A program made the translations under genes and the position numbers. Of a stretch of 64,000 nt of DNA, positions 53,133 to 63,247 are shown one piece after another (position 1 is the first letter of the stretch; each line of letters begins with the position of its first letter). The stretch spans positions 42,367,368 to 42,431,367 of the forward strand of contig CM055103.1 in the NCBI GenBank assembly GCA_029204225.1. The letters run 5' to 3'. Source of the stretch: Diphasiastrum complanatum (Eukaryota; Streptophyta; Lycopodiopsida; Lycopodiales; Lycopodiaceae). Below the pieces are notes generated by a model, which searched no databases, was not told where the DNA came from, and saw only the letters and a program-made list of their open reading frames with translations.

Positions 53133-54121
53133 CTAGTGTGAGAGGAGGTCGAAATATCTCGGTTTGCCGTCGATAAAAACGACCCTTTGTCCTTTTTCTT
53201 TTGCTTCGTGAATAATCTTTTTCCTTGCTAGCCATTGGGTATTTGTCAAATCATCATCCAAATAAATGAAACTGCCTTTGAGTTTTGCTCTAAGCCGAAG
53301 GGCTGCATTGCGGTGTTGAAGTGAGCGAAATTTGATAAAAAGAACGTTGTCATCAAATTTACTACGCCATGCCGTATCAAAACCATCAACAACATGAGAT
53401 AATTTGGAGACGAGTAAATCTGTAACTTCTTCTGTTGGCAATGCCTCTTACTCTAATGTTAAGAGCCTTTTTAGGTCTTCTAGCTTGTTCATCCAAAACT
53501 GTCTCCAAATTGTTATCCATCACAGAGGCTGAGATATGGGGGTGATTACCTAGTTTGAGGACCGATGTAGTTTCTTCAACCTGTTTTGCAAGGGATGAGA
53601 GTTTGCTGCCCATATCGTCCGGTTTGAAGAGTGCTGCCCATGTCTTCGTCTCTTCGACTTTTTTCCAAGCAAGATATTTTGTTGGAAGTTTCGTCCGAAG
53701 GAGGTACATGTTCTGCAATCCGTTGCTTGAGATATACATTTTCTTGCTCCAGCTGCTCCACCCGTTCTTTGACACCCACGAGATCCGTAACCAACTTGCC
53801 ATTCGCCATTTCAAAGAATTGTAGTTATTTCTTAAGGCTGAGGATTTCGTTTCGAATGAAACCGATATCATAGGCATAAAGACTCTCAATAGGCTTGGAA
53901 GGAGTGTAATCGACCGTGGGCTGCTGATTTGCAGGCGTTTCTGTGACAGCAAGTATATTGGTGGTGAAAATAGAGGGTGCACCAATGATGGAGCCTTTTG
54001 CAGCCAGCGGTGAGGTTGTTGTAGGTGAGATAGCATCCCCCTCCACCGTAGATGATGGGGGAGGAGAAGAGATGAATAGAGGGGGGGGAGTAGGGGCACC
54101 CCCCTTTTTCTTAGGCGCCAT
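53133..54121 (-). pseudogene. LINE ORF1 (RNA-binding protein)
   Basis: Starts MAPKKKGGAPTPPPLF at 54,121: a basic, Pro/Ser/Thr-rich N-terminus, a stop near 53,825, then a coiled coil (LVTDLVGVKERVEQLEQENV), and after a shift a C-terminal domain (FDTAWRSKFDDNVLFIKFRS, ALRLRAKLKGSFIYLDDDLT, ARKKIIHEAKEKGQRVVFID) resembling the nucleic-acid-binding end of LINE ORF1 proteins. It ends 51 bases before ORF2. At least one stop and two frameshifts make it inactive. Family call rests on layout and general features. Confidence 0.65.
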
Positions 54122-54218
54122 GTAGGAAGGCAGCCCTGGAGCGCACTAGTTCATAGTAAAAAAGAGCAGGGCAATCAGCGCCAGCAAGGCAGCCTCAGCG
54201 TGTGCCAGCAGGGTCAGC

Positions 54219-54256
54219 ACCAGTAGGTATAAGAGCACCAGTAGGTATAAGAGCCT
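54219..54256. repeat. short tandem duplication
   Basis: CACCAGTAGGTATAAGAG occurs twice in a row, between LINE ORF1 and the LRR fragment; possibly at the LINE 5' end. Confidence 0.8.
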
Positions 54257-54284
54257 GGTGAAAGGAGAGAGGAGCTCCCAGAGA

Positions 54285-54680
54285 CGCTTTCAGGAATGCT
54301 ACCAGTAAGATCTTTCTCAGAAATATAAGAAATTATTATATTGGGGCTCCAACGATATCCGGAATGCCACCGCTCAGCTGATTATTAACTTACTCAAGCA
54401 TCTGCATGCGCTTTAGAGACAAAAGGACAAGAGCGGGCCACTAAGCTCATTAACGCCAAGACGCACATGAACAAGACTTTCACAAGCTCCCAGGCTTTCA
54501 GGAATGAAACCACGTAGCTCGTTGTTTAGTAAAATTAATATTTCTAGATTTCCGCCATAGCAGAGGTTGGGAGGAATGGATCCGCTTAAGGCATTGGAGG
54601 ACAGGTCCAGATTATAGAGATTGCCATTTTTTGCCAAGATGCAAAGGAATATTTCCCGTCAAATTGTTCGCCCACAAGAA
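54285..54680 (-). pseudogene. leucine-rich-repeat gene fragment, part 2
   Basis: Minus-strand translation starts FLWANNLTGNIPLHLGK, continues NGNLYNLDLSSNALSGSIPP, LEILILLNNELRGFIPESL, LVHVRLGVNELSGPL and, after frameshifts, NNQLSGGIPDIVG-like and EKDLTGSIPESVSG units down to 54,285: about five LRR units of receptor-kinase type. It adjoins the end of the LTR at 54,681 and continues the repeat series that is broken off at 48,434. A frameshift in a run of As near 54,637 and a stop near 54,413 show decay. Confidence 0.75.
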
Positions 54681-55767
54681 TGCTGCAAAACGGGGTGGCC
54701 TAGAGCATGAAAAAACACAATTCTAGACACCAAAGTTTAGCGGAAGCTCCTATGTCCGCGGTTATCTCTGCTACAATATTTGAGGATCTTGGATCTAATA
54801 AGCCCACAAGTTGCCTCGAGGCTTAAAAGACCACATGCAAGAACGTTTAAGCAACATGCAAACTCATGCAACAACATGCAAGAGCATGCACTGACCACGC
54901 AAGGTCTAGGAGTTCATGTAGGACTTCATGCAAGAACATGCAAGCATAAAATCACTTCGAGGCTTGATGAAACAAGATCTTGAGCAATCGGCTGTTTGGA
55001 GACATCTGATCCAGATCTGTATGTGGCTGTGGCAGCAAGCTAGAGGATTCAACAAGATCATCAAAATGCATAAAAAACACTTTAGAAAGTGTATGGATAG
55101 ATGTGCAATGATCTACACAATTTGGATCTCCAAATGATTAAGAATTATGATCCTAGAGAATGGCAGATTGGATCTATAATTCAGGACAGCAAGAAGAACA
55201 CTTTGACGTATGGAAAGAATTAAATGCAATGAACATGAATGGAAGAGACAATATCTTCGAGACATCAAGAACGAGAATGTAGGGAAGGGGGGGGGCTCTC
55301 CACCTTCTCCAATCGATTTCTCCACCACAAATGATCTCTCTTGGATACTCGATGGAGGAGTAAAGAGCCCCTTTTATAATTTCTGTTGAGAATCAAGGTT
55401 ACATTGCATGGTAGTAGGTGGATGAGTCAAGTAGAGTTCCTCTAGGTGTTTGCATGCATTCTCTCCATGCATGAGTCCCAAGGACCCACGAATTTCACCT
55501 AGAGAGAGATTAAAAATGTTAGGACCCAAGTAGACTCTTGCATGTCAAGAGTTTGGACCCACCTTAAAATAATTAACTTAGGACCTTAGGAACCTAAGTA
55601 ATTAAATTAATTTTTAACTACCTTGGAGTTGCCAACATCTTGCAAGAAGGGTCTCCAACTTAAAATATACCTTGACTCTCGATTTTTATGTTTTCTATTT
55701 TTTATTTCTTTTGCATGGTGAACAAAATAACAAGGGGAATTTTTGTGAATGCTTACAAATGATAACA
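54681..55767 (-). mobile_element. 3' LTR of the gag-only retrotransposon
   Basis: 1,087 bp. On the minus strand it starts TGTTATCATTTG right after a polypurine tract and ends TTTTGCAGCA next to the LRR fragment. It is the inverted partner of 48,435-49,479 and differs by only a few percent by eye. Confidence 0.85.
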
Positions 55768-55780
55768 CTCCCCCTTAAGT
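55768..55780 (-). other. polypurine tract
   Basis: Minus-strand ACTTAAGGGGGAG immediately before the LTR. The acidic gag frame stops only about 20 bases upstream. Confidence 0.8.
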
Positions 55781-55799
55781 TGCACAAAAATTTCAACAC

Positions 55800-56738
55800 T
55801 TAGCCAATTCCTATGGAAGGAAATGGTACTTCACCATGCTTTTGAATTTCGGATGGATTTATTCTAGAAGGACTAGCATCTTCTGGAGGTGTAGAGATTG
55901 TCTCTACTAAGTAAGCAACTGCATAAGGATAGATGATATCTTCATCCTCTGACTCTTCTGAATCTTCAAAAGAGTATTGCCTTAGTCTTCAGCTGCATCA
56001 AAGGTTTCTTCAACTTCAGATTTGATGTCAAAAGCTCCCCCTGAAGGATTGCTCTTCTTCATAAATGATTGTTGATGCAAAGGCTCCAACATTCGGACCT
56101 CAGCACTTTCGGATGCTGCCACATGCAACTCAGGTACTGGCTCAGGAATTGTCATCTCAGGAACTTTCTCTGGCTCTGACACTGGCTTTTGGCAATCTAC
56201 ATCCTTACTTGGCTGCATCACTAGTTGAATTACACAAGCATCTGTTTGCACCTGCAAGAAAGGATCATATTCTAGCAAGGCATTTTCTAAGTCCAAGATT
56301 ACTTGTTCATGGTAACTTGGCTTGTCGACATCTGCTATTCTGAAGCTGTTTTCATCCTACTCTAGACAAGACAAAACATCATCAATAGTTTGTTGAAACT
56401 CCCCCTCAAGGTGAGCTTCTGGAATCATTTCCTTCATTATAGAAGGTAGCTGCAGGTCTTCAGGAACCTGCATGCAATATTTCTCCACAATGGGAGACAA
56501 ATTCATAGGCACATACATACACACTGATTTCTCAGTATCATTCTGCATGCACTTGGTGGAGGTTTGTGCAATATAGGCACAGTTGTATTCAGGTTCTTGA
56601 TGATAAGAACACTCGGGCTTCTCATTTGGAAAGCTCTTTCCTGGTTGTCTGCTTTTATCAGCTACATCTGTAACTGCATGTGTTTCTGTTTCTTGCTGTT
56701 TACCTTTGAAATCATTTTTGAAGCTATCTTGTGGCCTC
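55800..56738 (-). pseudogene. acidic C-terminal part of the gag-only element
   Basis: Minus-strand reading from 56,738: QDSFKNDFKGKQQETETHAV, then KPECSYHQEPEYNCAY and KSVCMYVPMNLSPIVEKYCM; one in-frame TAG at 56,357; then VILDLENALLEYDPFLQVQT and PEPVPELHVAASESAEV; a frameshift near 55,985; then FEDSEESEDEDIIYPYAVAY to a stop at 55,800. Acidic and Pro-rich with no RT, integrase or RNase H motif. It is in frame with the zinc knuckles at 62,072 once the copia insertion and one TSD copy are disregarded, so it is the tail of the gag. Function unknown. Confidence 0.7.
56734..56738. repeat. target-site duplication, left copy
   Basis: GCCTC, repeated at 62,072-62,076 after the right LTR of the young copia. 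Confidence 0.9.
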
Positions 56739-57124
56739 TGTCAAATTCCAAGGCCTAGCTATGGAGTATCATAACAGCATAGTAAGCACACTATGAAAGC
56801 TTCAGAAAACCAGCTATGGAGTAGAACACAAAAGCAAGAGAGAGAGGACTTCAAAGCTCACACAACATGAATGAATATTCAAAGTGTAGTAGGGCTTGGA
56901 AACCCCTCCAAAGTTTGGGCTACATATAGCATGTTATGTATAGAGGTGGTGTCTTGCTAATTCTAGCTCTAGAACCCACATGGGTCCTTAACCTACTTGA
57001 TTTGCCTAATTAGCACAAGTGGGGTGTACTATGTACATAAATGTTTTACCCCCATGTCTTATGCACAACTTACAAGTTACAAGTATACAAGCCTTAAGGG
57101 GAAAAATAGGCATTTATTTCAACA
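56739..57124 (-). mobile_element. 3' LTR of the young copia
   Basis: TG...CA; the minus-strand polypurine tract GAGGGGGGG precedes its TGTTGAAATA start. The pol stop codon overlaps its first bases. Confidence 0.95.
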
Positions 57125-58545
57125 CCCCCCCTCAATGGCTATTCTGTTCATACCAACACCTAGCATGCTACGAAACTTTTCAAATTTTTCTCTACTAAGT
57201 GCCTTAGTAAAGATATCTGCTGCTTGTTCGTTGGTATCACAGTACTCGAGCTGAATTTCTCCACTTTGTATCTTCTCTCGTAAGAAGTGTTGATCCACCT
57301 CAATATGCTTCGTACGAGCATGGTACACAGGATTTTTGGCAAGTTGGATGCAACTCTGGCTGTCACACTGAAGAATAGTAGGACCATCTTGTGGAATCTG
57401 CACCTCCCCAAGAAGTCTCCTGAGCCATATTGCCTCAGAGGTAGCTTTTGCCGCTGCCCTGTACTCAGCCTCTGTTGATGATAAGGTAACTGTGGGCTGT
57501 TTCTTGCTACACCAAGAAATGGCCCCTGAACCAAGGTTAAAAGTGTAACCTGTGGTCGACTTTCGATCATCCCTATCACCTGCCCAATCCGAATCAGTAA
57601 AGCCTCCAAGCTGAAGCTTTCCGTCATCTGTGTACTCAGTCCCATAGCAGGTTGTCCCTTTGACATACCTCAAAACCCTCTTGGCTGCTTTCCAATGTGC
57701 TTCAGTTGGAGAACTCATGAACTGGCTTGCTACACCAACCGCATAGGAAATGTCTGGTCTCGTAGTGGTGAGATAAATCAGGCTACCCACAAGTTGCCTA
57801 TAAAGAGTCTCGTCCACAAAAGGAGTGCCATCATCTCTGGATGGCTTACTACTGGTATCAATGGGCGTGGAAACGGGTTTGCAATCCTGCATGTTGAACC
57901 TGTTCAAAACTTCACATGCATAGTTGGCTTGGGAAATAAACACACAGTTTTCCTTTTTCCAAACCTCCAAACCAAGACAATAGTGGATTAAGCCCAAATC
58001 CTTCATCTCGAACTCATTTGATAAATAGGCCTTCACCTTTTCAATAAGCTGCCCATTGTTACCCGTGATGACCAAGTCATCCACATAGAGAACTATCAAA
58101 ACAATGTTCCCATCTTCCTCCTTCACGAACAGGTTGCAATCCGACTGACTCTTTATGAATTGCTCCTTGGCAAAATAGTCGTCAATACGACTATAACAGG
58201 CCCTGGCTGCCTGCTTCAAACCGTATAAGGCCTTCTTAAGCCTGCATACCATACTTTCCTTGCCCTTAGCCTCAAAACCTTGTGGCTGTTCCATGTAGAC
58301 TTCTTCAGCCAACTGTCCATTAAGAAAAGCACTCTTCACGTCCATATGATGGACCTCCCAACCAAAAAATGCAGCCAATGCTAAAACCAACCTGATAGAC
58401 GTCATCTTAGCTACCGGTGCAAACGTCTCATCATAGTCCAAGCCCTCCTTCTGTGCATAGCCTTTAGCAACCAGCCTTGCCTTATGCTTTTCGATGCTCC
58501 CATCAGATTTGTATTTGGTCCTGTAGACCCACTTACAGCCAATAG
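57119..58545 (-). CDS. copia RT and RNase H (young element)
   Basis: Open from the frameshift near 58,545 to the TGA at 57,119. [74 protein letters not shown] (a Cys where Trp is usual), VLYVDDLVITGNNG (catalytic Asp pair), LGLIHYCLGLEV. RNase H: GFTDSDWAGDRDDRKSTTG, STEAEYRAAAKAT, LQCDSQSCIQLAKN, ARTKHIEVDQHFLREKI. Family residues are essentially complete. The ATG at 58,441 is not a natural start; this is the pol C-terminus cut off by the shift. Confidence 0.9.
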
Positions 58546-59678
58546 GAATGCTTCCCTTTTGGTAACTTCACCAAATCCCATGTATCATTCTTGAGAATGG
58601 AGTCGTACTCCTCTTGCATAGCATGTTGCCATACCTTCTCATTTGCTACCTCAACGAATGTATGTGGATCTTGTGAATCCAAAATAGTAGTCATAAGTGC
58701 ATAGTTTGTCTCCTGGTGTTCATGCTGCTGGGCTTGCCTTTGAGACCTCCTAGCCCATGGATTGCTGCTCTCTCCCTCATCCAATATCAAACCATCCTGC
58801 ACAGTTTGCCAATACCACTTGGGAAACTTCTTCCTTGCAGTTGGTGATGAAGACGGTGAATAGGACTCAACAGATTTGCCCCTTTCCTTCCGCTTCCTAG
58901 CCTCCTCGGATTCTTCCTCTTGATCACTCATATGATCATCCTGAGGCTCCCCAATATATGGATGTGGGTCATCAAGTATTGGCACAAATTCACTTGTACC
59001 ATCCTCCATCTCAAGTTCCTCTATAGGAGGCGTTTGATCTTCTTCAAAGATCACATCTCGACTTATGATCCTCTTCTTGCTAGTAAGATCGTAAAGTCTG
59101 TAAGCTTTGCTTTCTTCACTGTATCCCAAGAAAATACTCTTTGCTGATTTTGCATCCAGCTTCTTCCTGTTATCCTTGGGAATATGGGCATAGGTCGTAC
59201 AACCAAACACTCGCAAAGCGCCTACCTTGGGCTTAATGCCGCTAAATGCCTCTTCTGGAGTCTTGCCTTCCACAACTTTTGTTGGACTTCTATTCAACAG
59301 AAACACTGCTGTGTGCATTGCCTCGCCCCAAAAAGAGTTGGGCAACCCCTTTGCCTTGAGCATGCACCTTGCACACTCCACAATAGTTCGGTTCTTTCTC
59401 TCTGCTACGCCGTTTTGCTGAGGGGTATGAGGAGCTGTAAGCTGCCTTTTGATCCCATTGGCCTTGCAGAATTCCACAAATTCTGTCTTAATGAACTCTC
59501 CACCACCGTCTGACCTGAGCATCTTTATCTTCTTTCCTGAATGTTCTTCTACCAAAGCTTTGAAATGCAGGAAGTACTTGAATGCTTCAGATTTTAACTT
59601 CAAGAAATAAATCCAAATCTTGCGTGAGAAGTCATCAATAAAGGTCATAAAGTAATATGCCCCCCTTGCAGATTTTGT
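58533..59678 (-). CDS. copia integrase and linker (young element)
   Basis: In the same frame as the upstream gag-protease part, after the TAA at 59,679. YYFMTFIDDFSRKIWIYFL, RSDGGGEFIKTEF, PQQNGVAERKNRTIVEC (catalytic Glu), FGCTTYAHIPKDNRKKL, FLGYSEESKAYRLYD, a Glu/Asp-rich linker and RT lead-in EEYDSILKNDTWDLVKLPKG. It ends at 58,533 through a one-base frameshift near 58,548, beyond which RT continues in another frame. The integrase itself appears complete. Confidence 0.9.
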   Translation of the reverse strand, partial: TKSARGAYYFMTFIDDFSRKIWIYFLKLKSEAFKYFLHFKALVEEHSGKKIKMLRSDGGGEFIKTEFVEFCKANGIKRQLTAPHTPQQNGVAERKNRTIVECARCMLKAKGLPNSFWGEAMHTAVFLLNRSPTKVVEGKTPEEAFSGIKPKVGALRVFGCTTYAHIPKDNRKKLDAKSAKSIFLGYSEESKAYRLYDLTSKKRIISRDVIFEEDQTPPIEELEMEDGTSEFVPILDDPHPYIGEPQDDHMSDQEEESEEARKRKERGKSVESYSPSSSPTARKKFPKWYWQTVQDGLILDEGESSNPWARRSQRQAQQHEHQETNYALMTTILDSQDPHTFVEVANEKVWQHAMQEEYDSILKNDTWDLVKLPKGKHSYWL

Positions 59679-61235
59679 TTAGGTTGGCCCCCACAAATCT
59701 GAATGTATCAAGTCAAGTATGCCTGCTGCCCTGGTGGTGCTTTCCTTGGGAAACTTATGTCTTTGTTGTTTTCCCATAGCGCAAGCCTCGCAAACTGAAG
59801 AGCTTGGCTTAACAACTGGAAGCCCCTCCACCATATGATGCTGGTTCAACACCTGCATGCTTTGGTAGCCAAGATGTCCATACCTCTCATGCCACAACCT
59901 ATCCACATCCCCTCCTTTTGCTGTATAAGCATGCTGACTAGGGATAGAAGTGTATAACCTGTATAGATTATCTTCCTGCAATCCTTTGGCCACAACCTTC
60001 ATATTATCACTCAAGTCCAACACAAGACAAGAAGTAGCATCAAATTCTACTTTCATATTTTGTTGAGTGATAGCTCCTACTGAAAGAAGATTTTTAGCAA
60101 GTCCTGGTACATATAAGACATTCTTAATGACTTTGACTTCTCCTGATGGAAGCTTTACAGGTACTGTGCCCTTTCCCTTGACCTTGTGTGTTGAGTTGTC
60201 ACCTAGGCACACCTCTTGTCCATCACTAATCCCCACAAAGGTATCAAACCAATCCCTATGAGGGGTCATGTGCTTTGAAGCACCTGAGTCAATGTACCAA
60301 CCACCTGTTGTAGCTTGTGAAGCCAATGCAACAGAGAATAACTCAGCTTGCCTTATGTCACTCTGCTCCTCTCTTGCAACACTCTCAACAACATTTCCTC
60401 CTTGCTTCTTTGTGCCCTTCTTTTGGTCTGCAAGCTTCTTCCTGCACTCAAAAGAAAAGTGTCCATATTTACCACAGTAATTGCAATTCCCCTTCCTTCG
60501 AGGTGTGGAAGAAGTATTCGAGGAGGGTTGTGCTTCTGACATCTGCAAGTTCTCCATTCCTTGCTCAAGTGTTTGTGGTGTTCCTTTGTTCTTGCCTTTA
60601 CCTTTCTTCTTATCCTTAGCTGGATTTTGCTTCTTCTTAGAAGCAAAGGCATGCTCCTGGAAATCTTCCCTCTTGGAGAGATTAACTCTCCTCATCTCCT
60701 CCTGTAACAAGAGACCATAGACTTCTTCATAGGTAGGGATCTTCTCTCTCACTGATATCATCATCACAAAGTTCTGATAAGCATATGACAAGCTATTCAG
60801 AACTATTGGCACCAAGTCTTTGTCAGCAATAGACTCTCCAAGTACAGAAAGCTGATATCTAATATCCTGAATCTTAGTAAGATGATCAGTAATTGTCTCC
60901 CCTGTCTCCATTATGAGAGTATACAACTTGTTCTTCAAGTAGAGAAACCTGGTTGTACTTGCTGTCTCATACAATGCACAAAGAATGTGCCATGCATCCA
61001 CAGGCCCTTTGGCTGACCTGATTAGAGGAATCACATTATCCCCCACTGACATGTTGATGATTCTGTGTGCCTTTTCCCCTCTCTTGATATAGTCCTTAAG
61101 TTCAAGTTCAGATGTTGGAACAGGCTCCTCACCTGTCACAAGCTTCCAACATTCTTTGTCTTCAAGAATGTTCTTGATCTTGAATTTCCATATGCTAAAG
61201 TTAGTGCCATCAAGCCGGCTGGCTTCACTCAGCAT
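59679..61235 (-). CDS. copia gag, protease and pre-integrase (young element)
   Basis: Starts at the ATG at 61,235 (MLSEASRLDGTNFSIWKF), chosen over the upstream in-frame ATG at 61,304 because the conserved gag start follows it. UBN2-type gag (WHILCALYETASTTRFLYLK), basic linker, CCHC knuckle CNYCGKYGHFSFEC near residue 250, protease WYIDSGASKHM near residue 312, pre-integrase LWHERYGHLGYQSM with CEACAMGKQQ, and the first integrase words LIHSDLWGP. A single in-frame TAA at 59,679-59,681 stops it; the same frame continues on the other side. Confidence 0.9.
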   Translation of the reverse strand: MLSEASRLDGTNFSIWKFKIKNILEDKECWKLVTGEEPVPTSELELKDYIKRGEKAHRIINMSVGDNVIPLIRSAKGPVDAWHILCALYETASTTRFLYLKNKLYTLIMETGETITDHLTKIQDIRYQLSVLGESIADKDLVPIVLNSLSYAYQNFVMMISVREKIPTYEEVYGLLLQEEMRRVNLSKREDFQEHAFASKKKQNPAKDKKKGKGKNKGTPQTLEQGMENLQMSEAQPSSNTSSTPRRKGNCNYCGKYGHFSFECRKKLADQKKGTKKQGGNVVESVAREEQSDIRQAELFSVALASQATTGGWYIDSGASKHMTPHRDWFDTFVGISDGQEVCLGDNSTHKVKGKGTVPVKLPSGEVKVIKNVLYVPGLAKNLLSVGAITQQNMKVEFDATSCLVLDLSDNMKVVAKGLQEDNLYRLYTSIPSQHAYTAKGGDVDRLWHERYGHLGYQSMQVLNQHHMVEGLPVVKPSSSVCEACAMGKQQRHKFPKESTTRAAGILDLIHSDLWGPT

Positions 61236-61669
61236 GCTCTCTGCAAGACTAGACCTAGCTGGATAGAAATAAAACACAAAAGGCAAACTGGGGTTTTCAC
61301 CCAACTAGGGTATGCAGCCACTTGCTCAATAACCCTCAGCTTCTGGATTTGAAACTATCCCCCTGTATGGCTGTCCTAGCCCTTGTCCAAGATCCACTCA
61401 GAACTTTCACTGAAGTCCCCACTGTAGAAAGCGCCCTCCTACAGTCTTGGCTGTCCAAAAAGACTCAAAAAATTTTGTCTCAAATTAGAAACTTTTTTTG
61501 GCTCCCTGTACTCCCCTTGCCAACAGTACTCCAACCATGCAGATAGCACAGAGATCAGATGCCCCTACAAAAAGTGCTCCCTCCTCAAAGATAAGCTGCT
61601 CTCCAGGAATGGCAGGAATCTGATCAAAAACAGGTCCAAGCTTTCACCACACCACAGGCAACATAACCT
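61236..61669 (-). other. leader of the young copia
   Basis: 434 bases between primer-binding site and gag start, without a supported frame; expected leader and packaging region. Confidence 0.7.
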
Positions 61670-61681
61670 GCTCTGATACCA
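61670..61681 (-). other. primer-binding site
   Basis: Plus-strand GCTCTGATACCA, adjoining the 5' LTR at 61,682. Confidence 0.9.
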
Positions 61682-62071
61682 TGTCAAATTCCAAGGCCTA
61701 GCTATGGAGTATCATAACAGCATAGTAAGCACACTATGAAAGCTTCAGAAAACCAGCTATGGAGTAGAACACAAAAGCAAGAGAGAGAGGACTTCAAAGC
61801 TCACACAACATGAATGAATATTCAAAGTGTAGTAGGGCGTGGAAACCCCTCCAAAGTTTGGGCTACATATAGCATGTTATGTATAGAGGTGGTGTCTTGC
61901 TAATTCTAGCTCTAGAACCCACATGGGTCCTTAACCTACTTGATTTACTTGCCTAATTAGCACAAGTGGGGTGTACTATGTACATAAATGTTTTACCCCC
62001 ATGTCTTATGCACAACTTACAAGTTACAAGTATACAAGCCTTAAGGGGCAAAATAGGCATTTATTTCAACA
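61682..62071 (-). mobile_element. 5' LTR of the young copia
   Basis: 390 bp, TG...CA, almost identical to 56,739-57,124; the extra four bases are a duplicated ACTT near 61,945. Followed by GCCTC (62,072-62,076), the right target duplication. Confidence 0.95.
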
Positions 62072-62757
62072 GCCTCTTCTCACAAAATGTTGTTGCATGT
62101 CCTGTCTTCTTACAAAATTTACAAGAGATATAAGGATTGAAGAAACAGGAATTTTTAGAATGTCCAACTTTACCACAGTGTTGTCATATGTTGTCCTTGC
62201 CCTTGCCTTTCTGTTTGTTGTTTTGCTTCTGGCCTGCATAATATGCCTAGTGTAGAGAATCCTCCTTTTGCTTGGATCCTTTAGCTTTAGCTGTGTCATC
62301 ATGAATATGGAACTCCTCTTCTCTCATCAGCTCCTCTCCACGTAAAGCTACTTTAGCTTTTTCATAAGTCATATCTGACTGCATGGTGATGGATGTCTTG
62401 AAATTCCTATAAGAGATTGGAAGACCTCTCAACAGGATAATTAGCTTTTTCTTCTCCGGAATTGCATGCTCAGGTCCTGCAAATTCTAAATGAAGAAACA
62501 ACTTTTCCAAAGACTCAATGTAATCACTTACAGGATCTTCTCCTGTCCATCTATGAGCATAAAGTTGATCAATGAAAAAACAGATGTCTTGAAGAGAAGG
62601 ATGCTCACAATCTGTACTGATAGCATCAATAAGATCAGAAGCGTTATTCATACTTGGATATGCAAGTCTTATCTTCAAGGATAGAGATAAGCTTATTATG
62701 CCAATAGCCTATTAGCAATCCTCCACTGATCACACTCAACTTTATTACCATCCATTA
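62072..62757 (-). pseudogene. gag core and zinc knuckles of the gag-only element
   Basis: Minus-strand: ECDQWRIANRLL near 62,730, then a 143-codon frame (62,678-62,247) with YAHRWTGEDPVSDYIESLEK, LIILLRGLPISYRNFKTSI and EKAKVALRGEELMREEEF, the UBN2-type gag core. After a shift come two zinc knuckles: a damaged first one (QHCGKVGHSKNSC, its first Cys position replaced by a stop) and an intact second, CKFCKKTGHATTFC. It reads CEKR into the target site of the young copia and resumes at 56,738. Right of 62,757 the sequence turns into plus-strand gypsy. Confidence 0.75.
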
Positions 62758-62764
62758 GAGTACA

Positions 62765-63247
62765 TAGTTTCATTAGCTAAGGGTGAAGATAAAAAAATAT
62801 GGGAAACTATGGTAAGTAACTTAAATCTTGGTATTCAGGGGTACCAAGATGAAATAAACTTTCAGATAATGCACCTGGATCGCACAGACATTGTTCTCGG
62901 GAGAGATTGGCTCTATAGTTTAGGACCTTCCCTCCACAGAAACTATTAGGAGAACACCCTCAGCTTTCAGCATAAAGGCCGAGAGATCCAGTTGCATGGG
63001 GAGCATGATGTTCCCAATAGTCCTATGGTCTGCAGTTCAGAGCTCTGTCAGCTAATCAGAGACGAAGACCATCAGGTATTCTTATGTGACTTTCAGTTTA
63101 TTCCTGAAGTTTCTATTTCCAGTTCTATACAGCAAAAAATTAGTAAATTAGAAACTTTATTGTCTAAATTTAAAGATGTTTTTCCTGAAGATTTGCCACA
63201 TGGGTTACCACCTAGCAGAGAGGTCGATCATGTAAATTGTTTAAGAC
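62765..63247 (+). pseudogene. Ty3/gypsy protease end and RT start
   Basis: Plus-strand reading gives LDRTDIVLGRDWLYSLGPSL (end of a gypsy retropepsin, D-x-V-L-G-x-D-W-L type), FQHKGREIQLHGEHDV, and then LLSKFKDVFPEDLPHGLPPS and REVDH, the classic start of the gypsy RT. One TAG near 62,948 breaks it. It ends at about 63,247, where the sequence changes at TGTTGGTAGCACC. It would be the continuation of the gag-like frame at 49,656-49,940 if the inversion is undone, though the rest of gag is missing. Confidence 0.75.

Larger units (their letters stand above)
56739..62071 (-). mobile_element. young full-length copia retrotransposon
   Basis: 5,333 bp with LTRs at 56,739-57,124 (386 bp) and 61,682-62,071 (390 bp), flanked by GCCTC on both sides. 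By hand the LTRs differ by two substitutions and one 4-base indel, so insertion was recent. Primer-binding site at 61,670-61,681 and a polypurine tract beside 57,125. One gag-pol frame runs from 61,235 to 57,119 on the minus strand, broken only by a nonsense codon and one frameshift. It inserted into the gag frame of the gag-only element. Confidence 0.95.
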
